In this document: positions 35,040 through 43,716 of the stretch, piece by piece
Position numbering within the stretch: position 1 is the first letter of the stretch
Layout of the letters: every line of letters starts with the position of its first letter
Source of the DNA: Eubacterium_U album
GTDB taxonomy: Bacteria > Bacillota > Clostridia > Lachnospirales > Lachnospiraceae
Assembly: GCF_025336545.1 (NCBI RefSeq)
Contig: NZ_JAODBU010000003.1
Span: 62,001 to 126,000 of the forward strand
Reading direction: 5' to 3'
Length of the DNA stretch: 64,000 nucleotides
Notes under the pieces: generated by a model
Database searches by the model: none
What the model was told of the DNA's origin: nothing
What the model saw: only the letters and a program-made list of their open reading frames with translations
Position numbers and translations under genes: made by a program

Positions 35040-35576
35040 ATGGAAACTTTAGAATGTATTAAAACAAGAAGAAGTGTCAGAAAGTTTAAGACAGATTCAG
35101 TAAGTAAAGAAACAATTGAGAAACTTGTATTGGCAGCATCATATGCACCTTCATGGAAAAATACTCAGACAACAAGGTACATTGCTATAACTAATGAAGA
35201 AGTTAAGGCAAGATTAGCAACAGAATGTTGTGCAGAACACAACGCTCAGATAATCAATGGAGCCCCTTTACTTATAGCAACTTTAATTGTGGACAAGCGT
35301 TCAGGATTTGAAAGAGATGGAAGCTTTTCTACATCTAGAAAGGATGCATGGCAGGCATTTGACAATGGTATTGCAACACAGACTCTTTGCCTTGCGGCAA
35401 ATGACCTTGGATTAGGAACGGTTGTTATGGGACTTTATGATATAGATAAGGCCAGTGATATAATTGGAGTTCCTGAAGGTCAGCTTTTAATGGCTTTAGT
35501 TGCTGTAGGATATCCGGATGAGAAACCGTCTGTACCGAAGAAGAAGACAGTAGAAGATTTATTGAGTTACTGTTAA
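35040..35576 (+). CDS. Nitroreductase-family flavoprotein
   Basis: 178 residues beginning METLECIKTRRSVRKF, the FMN-binding start typical of the nitroreductase superfamily, followed by APSWKNTQTTR and LGLGTVVMGLYD. FMN-dependent NAD(P)H oxidoreductase. ATG behind ATGGAGG. It precedes pflB by 66 nt, so it may share redox regulation with the formate-lyase genes. Confidence 0.88.
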   Translation: METLECIKTRRSVRKFKTDSVSKETIEKLVLAASYAPSWKNTQTTRYIAITNEEVKARLATECCAEHNAQIINGAPLLIATLIVDKRSGFERDGSFSTSRKDAWQAFDNGIATQTLCLAANDLGLGTVVMGLYDIDKASDIIGVPEGQLLMALVAVGYPDEKPSVPKKKTVEDLLSYC

Positions 35577-35642
35577 TAAAAGCACTAATATGTTAGAAAA
35601 GCGCAAGCTTTTATATATTTATTTTTAGGAGGAAGAACAAAA

Positions 35643-37715
35643 ATGAGAGAAGAATGGACAGGATTTAGCAATGGCGCATGGACATCAGAAGTCAACGTTA
35701 GAGATTTTATCCAGAAAAACTACACACCATATGATGGTGATGCTAGTTTCTTAGCAGGACCAACACAGAACACAACAGATTTATGGAATCAGGTACTTGA
35801 TCTTCAGAAGAAGGAAAGAGAAGCTGGTGGTGTTCTTGATATGGATACAAAAGTTGTACAGACAATCACATCACACGGTGCAGGTTACTTAGACAAAGAT
35901 AAAGAAACAATCGTAGGTTTCCAGACAGATAAGCCTTTCAAGAGAGGTCTTCAGGTTAACGGTGGTATCCGTATGGCTATGAAAGCTTGCTCAGATAACG
36001 GCTATGAAGTAGATCCGGAAGTTGTAGATTTCTACACAAACTATAGAAAGACACATAACGCAGGTGTATTTGATGCTTACACACCTGAAATCAGAACATG
36101 TAGAACAAACCACATCGTAACAGGTCTTCCTGATGCTTACGGACGTGGACGTATCATTGGTGACTACAGAAGAGTTGCATTATACGGTGTTGATACACTT
36201 ATCGTAGATAAGGAAGCTCAGAAGGCTGCTACACCTACAGAAATGAGACCGGAAGTTATCCGTGATAGAGAAGAATATTCAGAACAGATCAGAGCTCTTA
36301 AGGAATTAAAAGAATTAGGTAAGATTTACGGATTTGATATTTCTAGACCAGCTCAGAACGTACAGGAAGCTATTCAGTGGATGTACTTAGCATACTTAGC
36401 AGCAGTTAAGGAACAGAATGGTGCAGCTATGTCACTTGGACGTACTTCAACATTCATCGATATCTATGCTCAGAGAGACTTAGAAAACGGTACATTTACA
36501 GAAGAACAGATTCAGGAATTCGTTGACCACTTCATCATGAAGTTAAGATGCGTTAAGTTCGCAAGAACACCTGAATACAACCAGATTTTCGCTGGTGATC
36601 CAGTTTGGGTTACAGAATCAATCGGTGGTGTAGGTATTGACGGACGTCATATGGTAACAAAGACATCATTCAGATACCTTCATACATTAGAAAACTTAGG
36701 TGCAGCTCCAGAACCAAACCTTACAGTACTTTGGTCAACAAGACTTCCACAGGAATTCAAGAAATACTGTGCTAAGCTTTCAATTGAATACTCATCAATG
36801 CAGTACGAAAACGATGACTTAATGAGAGTATACAATGGTGATGACTACGGAATCGCTTGTTGTGTATCTTCAATGAGAATTGGTAAAGAAATGCAGTTCT
36901 TCGGAGCTAGAGCAAACCTTGCTAAATGTCTTCTTTACGCTATCAATGGTGGTGTTGATGAAAAGACTAAGGTTCAGGTAGGACCTAAGTACAGACCAAT
37001 TACATCAGAATACCTTGATTATGATGAAGTAATGGAAAGATACGAAGATATGATGAAATGGTTATCAGGAGTATATGTAAATGCTCTTAATATCATTCAT
37101 TATATGCATGATAAATACTCATATGAAAGAATCCAGATGGCATTACATGATGCTCACGTTAAGAGATGGTTTGCAACAGGTGTTGCCGGACTTTCAGTAG
37201 TAGCAGATTCACTTTCAGCTATGAAATATGCTAAGGTTAAAGTAATCAGAGATGAAGACGGATTAGCAGTAGATTATGAAGTAGAAGGTGACTTCCCTAA
37301 ATATGGTAACGATGATGACAGAGTAGATAGCCTTGCAGTTATGATTGTTGACAAATTCATGGGCTACTTAAGACAGCACTACACATACAGAGATAGTATC
37401 CCAACACAGTCAATTCTTACAATTACATCAAACGTAACATATGGTAAGAATACAGGTAACACACCTGACGGAAGAAAAGCTGGACAGCCATTCGCTCCAG
37501 GTGCTAACCCACTTCACGGAAGAGATACTCATGGTGCAGTTTCATCACTTGCATCTGTAGCTAAGATTCCATTTGAAAACGCTAGAGATGGTATCTCAGA
37601 TACATTCACAATCATCCCAGATGCTCTTGGAAAAGATTGTGACGTATTCACAGGTGATCTTGACGCTGACGAACTTGGTCTTGATATCGACGATCTTATC
37701 AAGTTACAGCAGTAA
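35643..37715 (+). CDS. pflB: Pyruvate formate-lyase lacking its glycyl-radical domain (split PFL, large part)
   Basis: Converts pyruvate plus CoA to acetyl-CoA plus formate. The catalytic Cys pair is present (C406-C407 in GIACCVSSMRIG), as are the family blocks GADTHG-like SSLASVAKIPFENARDGISDTF and TIIPDALGKD. The protein stops after 690 residues (LDIDDLIKLQQ), just where canonical PFL (~740-760 aa) continues into the RVSGYAV glycyl-radical segment. That segment is encoded separately at 38525-38767. This is not a frameshift remnant: the end is clean and pflA lies between. Codons are richer in C than in neighbouring genes, as for a highly expressed gene. Ribosome site TAGGAGG. Confidence 0.93.
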   Translation: MREEWTGFSNGAWTSEVNVRDFIQKNYTPYDGDASFLAGPTQNTTDLWNQVLDLQKKEREAGGVLDMDTKVVQTITSHGAGYLDKDKETIVGFQTDKPFKRGLQVNGGIRMAMKACSDNGYEVDPEVVDFYTNYRKTHNAGVFDAYTPEIRTCRTNHIVTGLPDAYGRGRIIGDYRRVALYGVDTLIVDKEAQKAATPTEMRPEVIRDREEYSEQIRALKELKELGKIYGFDISRPAQNVQEAIQWMYLAYLAAVKEQNGAAMSLGRTSTFIDIYAQRDLENGTFTEEQIQEFVDHFIMKLRCVKFARTPEYNQIFAGDPVWVTESIGGVGIDGRHMVTKTSFRYLHTLENLGAAPEPNLTVLWSTRLPQEFKKYCAKLSIEYSSMQYENDDLMRVYNGDDYGIACCVSSMRIGKEMQFFGARANLAKCLLYAINGGVDEKTKVQVGPKYRPITSEYLDYDEVMERYEDMMKWLSGVYVNALNIIHYMHDKYSYERIQMALHDAHVKRWFATGVAGLSVVADSLSAMKYAKVKVIRDEDGLAVDYEVEGDFPKYGNDDDRVDSLAVMIVDKFMGYLRQHYTYRDSIPTQSILTITSNVTYGKNTGNTPDGRKAGQPFAPGANPLHGRDTHGAVSSLASVAKIPFENARDGISDTFTIIPDALGKDCDVFTGDLDADELGLDIDDLIKLQQ

Positions 37716-37741
37716 TAAAAAATAAAAGGAAATGATTCAGA

Positions 37742-38512
37742 ATGACAACAGGAATAATTCATTCAACTGAAAGCTGTGGGACAGTAGATGGACCTGGCGT
37801 AAGATTTGTAGTGTTCTTCAAAGGGTGCCCAATGAGATGTGCATATTGCCATAATCCGGACACATGGACTATGGAGGGCGGTACAGAAATGACTGTTCAG
37901 GAACTTCTTGATGAATATCAAAAGAAAGCACCATTTTATAAAACCGGAGGTATCACCGCTACAGGCGGTGAGCCAATGGTACAAATAGATTTTCTTACGG
38001 AACTGTTTGCCGCAGCGCATAAAAAAGGAATTCATACCTGTCTGGATACATCAGGTGTAACATTTAGACCTGATAATCCGGAAAATCTGAAAAAAGTAGA
38101 TAAATTACTTGAAGTAACCGATTTGGTTATGCTGGATATAAAACACATTGATCCGGAAGAACACAAAAAGTTGTGCAAACAGCCAAATGATAATATTTTG
38201 GCATTTGCAAAATATCTTAATGATAAAAAGATTCCAATATGGATAAGACATGTTGTGGTTCCGCATATTACAATGAACAAAGAATATCTTTATAAGTTAG
38301 GTCTATTTATAGGAAAACTTGAGATGGTTAAGGCATTAGATATTTTACCATATCATGATATGGCTAAACCAAAGTATGCAGAGCTTGGGATTGATTATCC
38401 ATTAAAGGATATAGAGCCAGCTACTAAAGAAATGGCTGTAGCGGCTAGAAAAATAGTGTTACAGGGATTTAGAGAATCCAGGATAAAATTATTAGAAGAG
38501 AAAAACAAATAG
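37742..38512 (+). CDS. pflA: Pyruvate formate-lyase activating enzyme
   Basis: Radical SAM activase with CPMRCAYCHNPDTW providing the [4Fe-4S] cluster, TGGEPMVQ for SAM binding, and DIKHIDPEEHK. It abstracts hydrogen from a glycine to create the glycyl radical. The gene lies between the split PFL large part (27-nt gap) and the small glycyl-radical protein (13-nt gap). Its presumed target is therefore Gly55 of the separate 80-aa protein. 256 aa. Confidence 0.94.
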   Translation: MTTGIIHSTESCGTVDGPGVRFVVFFKGCPMRCAYCHNPDTWTMEGGTEMTVQELLDEYQKKAPFYKTGGITATGGEPMVQIDFLTELFAAAHKKGIHTCLDTSGVTFRPDNPENLKKVDKLLEVTDLVMLDIKHIDPEEHKKLCKQPNDNILAFAKYLNDKKIPIWIRHVVVPHITMNKEYLYKLGLFIGKLEMVKALDILPYHDMAKPKYAELGIDYPLKDIEPATKEMAVAARKIVLQGFRESRIKLLEEKNK

Positions 38513-38524
38513 GAGGTAGAGAAA

Positions 38525-38767
38525 ATGGCAGCAAGTGCAAAACAGATTGATAATTTAGTTTCATTAATAGATGGATATGCAGAGGAAGGCGGATATCATC
38601 TTAACGTTAACGTATTAGTTAGAGATACATTACTTGATGCTCAGCAGCATCCAGAAAAGTATCCACAGCTTACAATCCGTGTATCAGGATACGCTGTAAA
38701 CTTCATCAAGTTAACAAAAGAACAGCAGGATGATGTTATTAGCAGAACATTCCACGGAAATCTCTAA
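38525..38767 (+). CDS. grcA: Autonomous glycyl-radical subunit (GrcA/YfiD-like) of split PFL
   Basis: 80 residues equivalent to the C-terminal end of canonical PFL: DGYAEEGGYHLNVNVLVRDTL, then PEKYPQLTIRVSGYAVNF with the radical glycine at residue 55, and EQQDDVISRTF. In E. coli the similar GrcA repairs a damaged PFL that already has its own radical site. Here the large part has none, so this protein should be essential for activity. GGAGG ribosome site; third gene of the pflB-pflA-grcA operon. Confidence 0.92.
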   Translation: MAASAKQIDNLVSLIDGYAEEGGYHLNVNVLVRDTLLDAQQHPEKYPQLTIRVSGYAVNFIKLTKEQQDDVISRTFHGNL

Positions 38768-38803
38768 GATTAAGTTGGATAGTTTACTAAATAACTATTA
38801 AAT

Positions 38804-38866
38804 AAGAGACTGATTGTATTTAATGGTAATGAATTACCGTTATAAAACAATTGGTCTCTTTTAAAT
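38804..38866 (+). terminator. Terminator of the split-PFL operon
   Basis: AAGAGACTGATTGT pairs with ACAATTGGTCTCTT across a 29-nt loop that holds GGTAAT/ATTACC pairing. TTTT follows. Confidence 0.75.
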
Positions 38867-38979
38867 TATTAGATGCAGTGCATATAAAATTGTGCTATAG
38901 TGATATAAAGCGTCCAAAAGACGATAAAATTCGTGATATGATATCATGGAAATTTAATATAATCATAAGGATGAATGAT

Positions 38980-39573
38980 ATGAAGTTATTAGAGGAAAGA
39001 ATCAGAAAAGATGGAATACTTAAAGAAGGCAATGTATTAAAAGTTGATAATTTTTTAAACCATCAGATGGACATTGAATTATTTAATGAAATGGGAAAAG
39101 AATGGAAGAAATTATTTGCAGACAAGAATATTAATAAGGTGTTAACAATTGAAGCTTCAGGAATAGGAATTGCTTGTATTGTAGCACAGTATTTTAATGT
39201 ACCGGTCGTATTTGCTAAAAAAGCACAAAGTATTAATATTGATGGTGAAGTATATTCAACTAAAATAGAATCATTTACTCATAAGAAAGTTTACGATGTA
39301 ATCGTTTCAAAGAAATATATAGGACCTGAAGATCATGTATTAATTATTGATGATTTCCTTGCTAATGGATGTGCACTTCAGGGATTAATTCAGCTTGTCG
39401 AAGACGCGGGTGCTACAGTTGAAGGAATTGGAATTGCTATTGAAAAAGGATTCCAGCAAGGTGGAAAAATAATAAGAAATAAAGGAATTAAATTAGAATC
39501 ATTAGCTATTGTAGATGGAATGAATCCTGAAACCGGAGAAATAATATTCAGAAAACAGAAACAAAGTTATTAG
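38980..39573 (+). CDS. xpt: Xanthine phosphoribosyltransferase
   Basis: Salvages xanthine to XMP with PRPP. From ATG 38980 (MKLLEERIRKDGILKEGNVLKV, the usual family start) the protein has 197 residues. It carries the PRPP motif VLIIDDFLANG and IEASGIGIACIVAQYF. An in-frame ATG at 38851 would add 43 residues not seen in the family. No purine riboswitch is apparent upstream. Confidence 0.9.
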   Translation: MKLLEERIRKDGILKEGNVLKVDNFLNHQMDIELFNEMGKEWKKLFADKNINKVLTIEASGIGIACIVAQYFNVPVVFAKKAQSINIDGEVYSTKIESFTHKKVYDVIVSKKYIGPEDHVLIIDDFLANGCALQGLIQLVEDAGATVEGIGIAIEKGFQQGGKIIRNKGIKLESLAIVDGMNPETGEIIFRKQKQSY

Positions 39574-39667
39574 CCGGAAGTAAAGACATTCTGGAAAACC
39601 AAAATAAGTGTGTTTCAGACTTTTGGTTTCGACGTTACTAAAAATATAATAAAAAGAGGCGATAGAT

Positions 39668-40972
39668 ATGCACAACATAGTTTCAAAATTATTAATTTAC
39701 GGAAATATGCCGGAAGATTCAATATTAATGGAATTGAGTAATATAATAAGAGAATATAAGGGTGAGAATTACAAGAAGGATGAGATTATTACAAGAATAT
39801 ATCATCAGATAAAGAGAATTCTCGAAATTTCAACAGATTATGCGTTTGATAAGAATTTATGGCATAATTATCTTACATATTTACTTATTACAAATGAAAA
39901 TCCATTTAGTTTGACTTGTGAAAAGGTAGGAGCAAGTGATGGAAGTGTAAATTATTTCGCAAAAAATGATTTTAAGCAGTTCAAAAAATTGTTTGATTAT
40001 GATTTTGGACCTATGGAAGAAGAACTTGGAATTGATTGTTTTTCAAGAATTGAAAATTATAAGGCTATAGGTAAACCTGAATTAATGTACAATAAAAATG
40101 TAAGCGAAAAGGTTAGAGCGTTAAGTGAAAAATTGGAAAATACAAAAAATGAAGATGAATTTTTTACATGTGTTACTGATTTCTACAAAGATTATGGTGT
40201 AGGAATGTTTGGACTTAATAAGGCATTTAGAATTAGTGACAATGACGGCAAATTACAATTTCATGCTATTAATAATATGGAGCAGGTTGCATTGGATGAC
40301 CTTGTAGGATATGAAATTCAGAAAAAGAAACTTGTGGATAATACAGAAGCATTTGTACAAGGAAGAAAGGCAAACAACTGTCTTTTATTTGGCGATAGTG
40401 GAACAGGAAAGTCAACAAGTATAAAGGCTATTGTTAATGAGTATTATGACAAGGGTCTTAGAATGATTGAAATTTATAAACATCAGTTTAAAGACCTTTC
40501 AAATGTAATAGCAAGTATTAAGAATAGAAATTATAAATTTATTATTTATATGGATGATTTGTCATTTGAAGAATTTGAAATTGAATATAAATTCCTTAAA
40601 GCTGTAATAGAAGGTGGCGTTGAAACAAAACCGGAAAATGTATTAATATATGCAACATCTAACAGACGTCATTTGATTAAGGAAACATGGAATGACAGAA
40701 GCGATGTCCAGGTGGATAACGGAATGCATAAATCAGATACAATGGAAGAAAAACTTTCTCTTGTAAACAGATTTGGTGTGACAATTAATTATTCTAAACC
40801 AAGTCAGAAGGAATTCTTTAACATTGCAGTAGAATTATGCAGAAGAGCTGGAGTTACAATGAGCGACGAAGAGATAAAGGCTGAAGCAAATAAGTGGGAA
40901 TTAAGCCATGGTGGTATCTCAGGAAGAACAGCGCAACAGTTTGCAAACTATCTTGCAGGACAGCAGAAATAA
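39668..40972 (+). CDS. DUF815-family ATPase
   Basis: 434 residues. A helical N-terminal ~200 residues of unknown role is followed by an AAA-like ATPase: Walker A GDSGTGKST (~242), IIYMDDLSFEEFEIEYK, and LIYATSNRRHLIKETW, the hallmark of DUF815. The C-terminal lid includes GGISGRTAQQFANYL. Function unknown in this family. It is followed at 42 nt by an HPr-kinase-like gene. Confidence 0.85.
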   Translation: MHNIVSKLLIYGNMPEDSILMELSNIIREYKGENYKKDEIITRIYHQIKRILEISTDYAFDKNLWHNYLTYLLITNENPFSLTCEKVGASDGSVNYFAKNDFKQFKKLFDYDFGPMEEELGIDCFSRIENYKAIGKPELMYNKNVSEKVRALSEKLENTKNEDEFFTCVTDFYKDYGVGMFGLNKAFRISDNDGKLQFHAINNMEQVALDDLVGYEIQKKKLVDNTEAFVQGRKANNCLLFGDSGTGKSTSIKAIVNEYYDKGLRMIEIYKHQFKDLSNVIASIKNRNYKFIIYMDDLSFEEFEIEYKFLKAVIEGGVETKPENVLIYATSNRRHLIKETWNDRSDVQVDNGMHKSDTMEEKLSLVNRFGVTINYSKPSQKEFFNIAVELCRRAGVTMSDEEIKAEANKWELSHGGISGRTAQQFANYLAGQQK

Positions 40973-41014
40973 TAAGCAATAGTAGTAGGTAGTTTGGGAA
41001 AGTATGGTGATTTG

Positions 41015-41731
41015 ATGAAAGTATATAAATTCGGAGATATTCCTGTCGGAGTAGAAACAAGAGGTATTTATTTTAATGATAATTGTATTAATTATTTAGC
41101 TGAAAAAGCAAAACCGGAATTTGTAATAAAGGCTACAGACAAGGATTTGGAATTCGAACAGATGCAGTCAGAAGATAATCAGACTTATCCTAAATCCTAT
41201 TTGGAATTTATAGCTTTATATAGAAAGTTTTGCGAAAAAGCGATTGATTATGGGGTTATTCTAGTTCATGGAAGTGTGCTTGAAATTGATGGAAAGGCAT
41301 ATATGTTTTCAGCTCCAAGTGGAACAGGAAAATCAACTCATGCTAAATTATGGAGAGATTGCTTTGGAGACAGAGTGACTATGATAAATGATGACAAGCC
41401 GTTAATTAAATTTAGGGAAGATGGCATATATGCGTATGGTACGCCTTGGGATGGAAAGCATCATTTATCAACTAATATGAAAGCAAAACTTGCCGGGATT
41501 TGTTTCTTGCATCAGGCTAAGGAAAATCATATAGAAAAAGCAACAAAGGAGAATGCAGTTAAGCATCTTATGAACCAGGTGTATAGACCAAGAGATATTA
41601 TGGCAATGAGTAATACATTAGAATATGTTGATAAAATTGTTAATGAGATTCCGATATACGAAATGGGATGTAATATTTCAAAGGAGGCAGCTATTGTTGC
41701 ATATGATGCAATGAAGGATGGAACACTGTAG
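41015..41731 (+). CDS. HPr kinase-like / PEPCK-fold protein
   Basis: About 238 residues. The central block SAPSGTGKSTHAKLW is a P-loop of the HPr kinase C-terminal/PEPCK type, followed by INDDKPLIKF and YGTPWDGKHH. No HPr phosphorylation context is nearby. Homologues of this type occur in peptide-modification (RiPP) and S24/S26 peptidase cassettes, where they phosphorylate peptides. Directly followed by a peptidase gene. ATG 41015 chosen over a TTG at 40994. Confidence 0.75.
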   Translation: MKVYKFGDIPVGVETRGIYFNDNCINYLAEKAKPEFVIKATDKDLEFEQMQSEDNQTYPKSYLEFIALYRKFCEKAIDYGVILVHGSVLEIDGKAYMFSAPSGTGKSTHAKLWRDCFGDRVTMINDDKPLIKFREDGIYAYGTPWDGKHHLSTNMKAKLAGICFLHQAKENHIEKATKENAVKHLMNQVYRPRDIMAMSNTLEYVDKIVNEIPIYEMGCNISKEAAIVAYDAMKDGTL

Positions 41732-41732
41732 T

Positions 41733-42161
41733 ATGGAAGATAAGAAAATAGAAGATATTATTAAAGAAAAAGGTTTCTATGTCGCGACAGTAGTTGGAGA
41801 CAGTATGATGCCAATGTTACATAATAAAAAAGATTTGGTGAAAATTGTTCCGGCTGATTCTAATTTAAAAGAGAATGATATTCCGTTATATAAACGACCT
41901 ACAGGAGAGTATGTTCTACATAGAATAATAGCTGTGAAAAGGAAATATTACATTATTTGTGGCGATAATAGAACTCATAAGGAAAAAGTTCCTTTTGATT
42001 GGATTGTGGGCGTTTTGGAAGAATTTGAAAGAAATGGCGCAACATACAAAACAGATAATGCAGAATATCTAAATTATGTGGATAAAATGCGGAAAACTTT
42101 TTGGAAGAGAAAGTTAAAAAACAATGTAATAAAAATTAAGAGAAAAATAAGAGGAAAATAA
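41733..42161 (+). CDS. S24/S26-family peptidase
   Basis: 142 residues with the S24/S26 signal-peptidase-like core: VVGDSMMPML (Ser nucleophile) and VLHRIIAVKRKYYIICGDNRTHKEKVP with GDN. It has no membrane anchor at the N-terminus and a Lys/Arg-rich C-terminus, unlike SipB. One codon gap from the HPr-kinase-like gene, and its stop overlaps the next start (TAATG). Probably processes a peptide or protein handled by that kinase-like partner (inference). Confidence 0.75.
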   Translation: MEDKKIEDIIKEKGFYVATVVGDSMMPMLHNKKDLVKIVPADSNLKENDIPLYKRPTGEYVLHRIIAVKRKYYIICGDNRTHKEKVPFDWIVGVLEEFERNGATYKTDNAEYLNYVDKMRKTFWKRKLKNNVIKIKRKIRGK

Positions 42162-42655
42162 TGAAAAAGAAAACTTTATTGATAGCAATGGTTTTGACAA
42201 TGGTAATGTCTACATCAGTATTTGCAGCAGGAGGAGACAATTATGGAGAAGATATTTTTGGAACAACATCTTCCCAAGTAACGACAACTAAAGCGAGTGC
42301 TACAGAAAAGACAACTGATAAAGAAAATATAAAAAATAATGTTGAAATATGTGCTACACAAAATGGCACAGAAAATAAAAATATATTAAAAAAGGCTAAG
42401 ATTGTAAGTATTAAGAGAGTTAATGGAAATAAAGCCAAAATAAAATTAAAGAAAATTGATAGTGCATCAGGTTACCAGCTATGTTATTCTACAAATAAAA
42501 AGTTTAAGAATAACAAAAAGGTGTCAGGCTCTAAATTGTCATACAAGTTAAAGTTAGTGAAAAAGGGAAAAAAATACTATGTAAAAGCAAGGGCATTTTC
42601 CTTAAGCAATAATAAAAAGGTGTATGGAAAATGGAGCAAAGTTAAAAAAATATAA
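42161..42655 (+). CDS. Secreted FN3-like protein
   Basis: Signal peptide (KKKTLLIAMVLTMVMSTSVFA), a Thr/Ser/Asn linker with two Lys/Glu-rich parts, then an FN3-like module ending KVYGKWSKVKKI. 164 aa. Translationally coupled to the S24/S26 peptidase, so it is a candidate substrate of the 41015-42161 pair. Its C-terminal module is shared with the GH16 enzymes and the first gene of the window. Confidence 0.7.
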   Translation: MKKKTLLIAMVLTMVMSTSVFAAGGDNYGEDIFGTTSSQVTTTKASATEKTTDKENIKNNVEICATQNGTENKNILKKAKIVSIKRVNGNKAKIKLKKIDSASGYQLCYSTNKKFKNNKKVSGSKLSYKLKLVKKGKKYYVKARAFSLSNNKKVYGKWSKVKKI

Positions 42656-42672
42656 AAAAAGTAAAAAAGTGC

Positions 42673-42701
42673 TTGCAAAGGTTACTGCTTTATGATAAAA
42701 T
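42673..42701 (+). promoter_or_regulatory. Promoter of tRNA-Gln
   Basis: TTGCAA (42673-42678), a 17-nt spacer, TAAAAT (42696-42701), 20 nt before the tRNA. Confidence 0.75.
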
Positions 42702-42721
42702 TATTTCCGTTGCAAGAGCAA

Positions 42722-42793
42722 TGGCCCATCGCCAAATGGTAAGGCACTGGACTCTGACTCCAGCATTTTCAAGGTTCGAATCCTTGTGGGCCA
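42722..42793 (+). tRNA. tRNA-Gln (CTG)
   Basis: 72-nt cloverleaf with acceptor TGGCCCA/TGGGCCA, anticodon stem CTGGA/TCCAG, loop CTCTGAC (anticodon CTG), and T arm AAGGTTCGAATCCTT. Confidence 0.96.
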
Positions 42794-42798
42794 GTTAA

Positions 42799-42828
42799 AA
42801 ACCACTTCATAATGAAGTGGTTTTTTTA
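42799..42828 (+). terminator. Intrinsic terminator after tRNA-Gln
   Basis: AACCACTTCAT / ATGAAGTGGTT stem and T7. Confidence 0.9.
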
Positions 42829-42853
42829 GCTTTATGATTATGATACATGTTTA

Positions 42854-43453
42854 TTATTTGCAACCAGCCGGATTGTATAAATAGAAGTTCTTTTTATTAT
42901 TTAAATCATCTAAAACCATTCTGAGAGCTTCACCAAAACGTTGGAAATGAACAATTTCCCTAGCTCTTAAAAATCTTATTGGGTCAGCAACCTCATTATC
43001 CTTAACTAATGTCAAAATATTGTCATAAGTAGTTCTCGCTTTTTGTTCAGCAGCCATATCTTCAAATAAATCAGTGATTGGGTCGCCTTTTGATTGAAAT
43101 TCACATGCATTAAATGGGATGCCTCCAGCAGCTTGTGGCCATACGCCTAAAGTGTGGTCAACGTAGTACTTTTCGAACCCTGCAGTGTCTACCTCGTTGC
43201 AAGGAAGATCCTTGGTAAGTTGATGAACAATGGTTCCAACTATTTCTAAATGTCCAAGTTCTTCAGTTGCGATATCGTTTAAAAGTCCTGCAACTTTAGG
43301 ATTAGACATAGCATATTTTTGTGACATATAACGCATTGCAGCGCCTGCTTCGCCGTCAGGACCACCATACTGAGATATTATTACCTGTGCAATTTTGGGG
43401 TTCCTAAATTTTATATTTACCGGGTACTGAAGTCTTTTTTCATAACTATACAT
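42854..43453 (-). CDS. cotJC: Spore coat protein CotJC (manganese-catalase fold)
   Basis: Di-manganese catalase-like protein of the spore coat. It begins MYSYEKRLQYPVNIKF. Residues AIISQYGGPDGEAGA-like, NDIATEELGHLEIVG and MAAEQKARTTYD carry the Glu/His ligands. Start: ATG 43453, behind GGAGG in the end of cotJB; the TTG two codons upstream is less likely. Third gene of a cotJABC operon, expected to be expressed in the mother cell during sporulation. Confidence 0.93.
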   Translation of the reverse strand: MYSYEKRLQYPVNIKFRNPKIAQVIISQYGGPDGEAGAAMRYMSQKYAMSNPKVAGLLNDIATEELGHLEIVGTIVHQLTKDLPCNEVDTAGFEKYYVDHTLGVWPQAAGGIPFNACEFQSKGDPITDLFEDMAAEQKARTTYDNILTLVKDNEVADPIRFLRAREIVHFQRFGEALRMVLDDLNNKKNFYLYNPAGCK

Positions 43454-43716
43454 TAGCAATTACCTCCTTCCCATGGTAAAGGGGAATCGTTCCAATTCCA
43501 ATAATCCTTAACATCAACGTCGTAGGATGTAATGGGACCAAATTCCCTTGTATATTCATCTACGGCATCCATTCTTATTTTTTTAACTTTCTTATAATAT
43601 TCAATCGCTTCAGAGCAACTGGGATGAGTATCTAAAAATAATTTTACGTCATCCATTGCAAAACTTGCCTGATTAATTATTTTCATAAGTTTTAAACGAT
43701 TTGCATTATTCTTCAT
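43453..43716 (-). CDS. cotJB: Spore coat protein CotJB
   Basis: 87 residues with the CotJB pattern: LMKIINQASFAMDDVKLFLDTHPSCSEAIEYYKKV and a C-terminal YWNWNDSPLPWEGG. It overlaps cotJA by 11 nt and cotJC by one base. Structural partner of CotJC in the inner spore coat. Confidence 0.92.
   Translation of the reverse strand: MKNNANRLKLMKIINQASFAMDDVKLFLDTHPSCSEAIEYYKKVKKIRMDAVDEYTREFGPITSYDVDVKDYWNWNDSPLPWEGGNC

Noticed and set aside
38768..38979. Purine riboswitch before xpt
   Set aside because: Expected because xpt is often so controlled, but the purine aptamer core and two-loop arrangement are not seen; the only strong hairpin is the terminator of the preceding operon.
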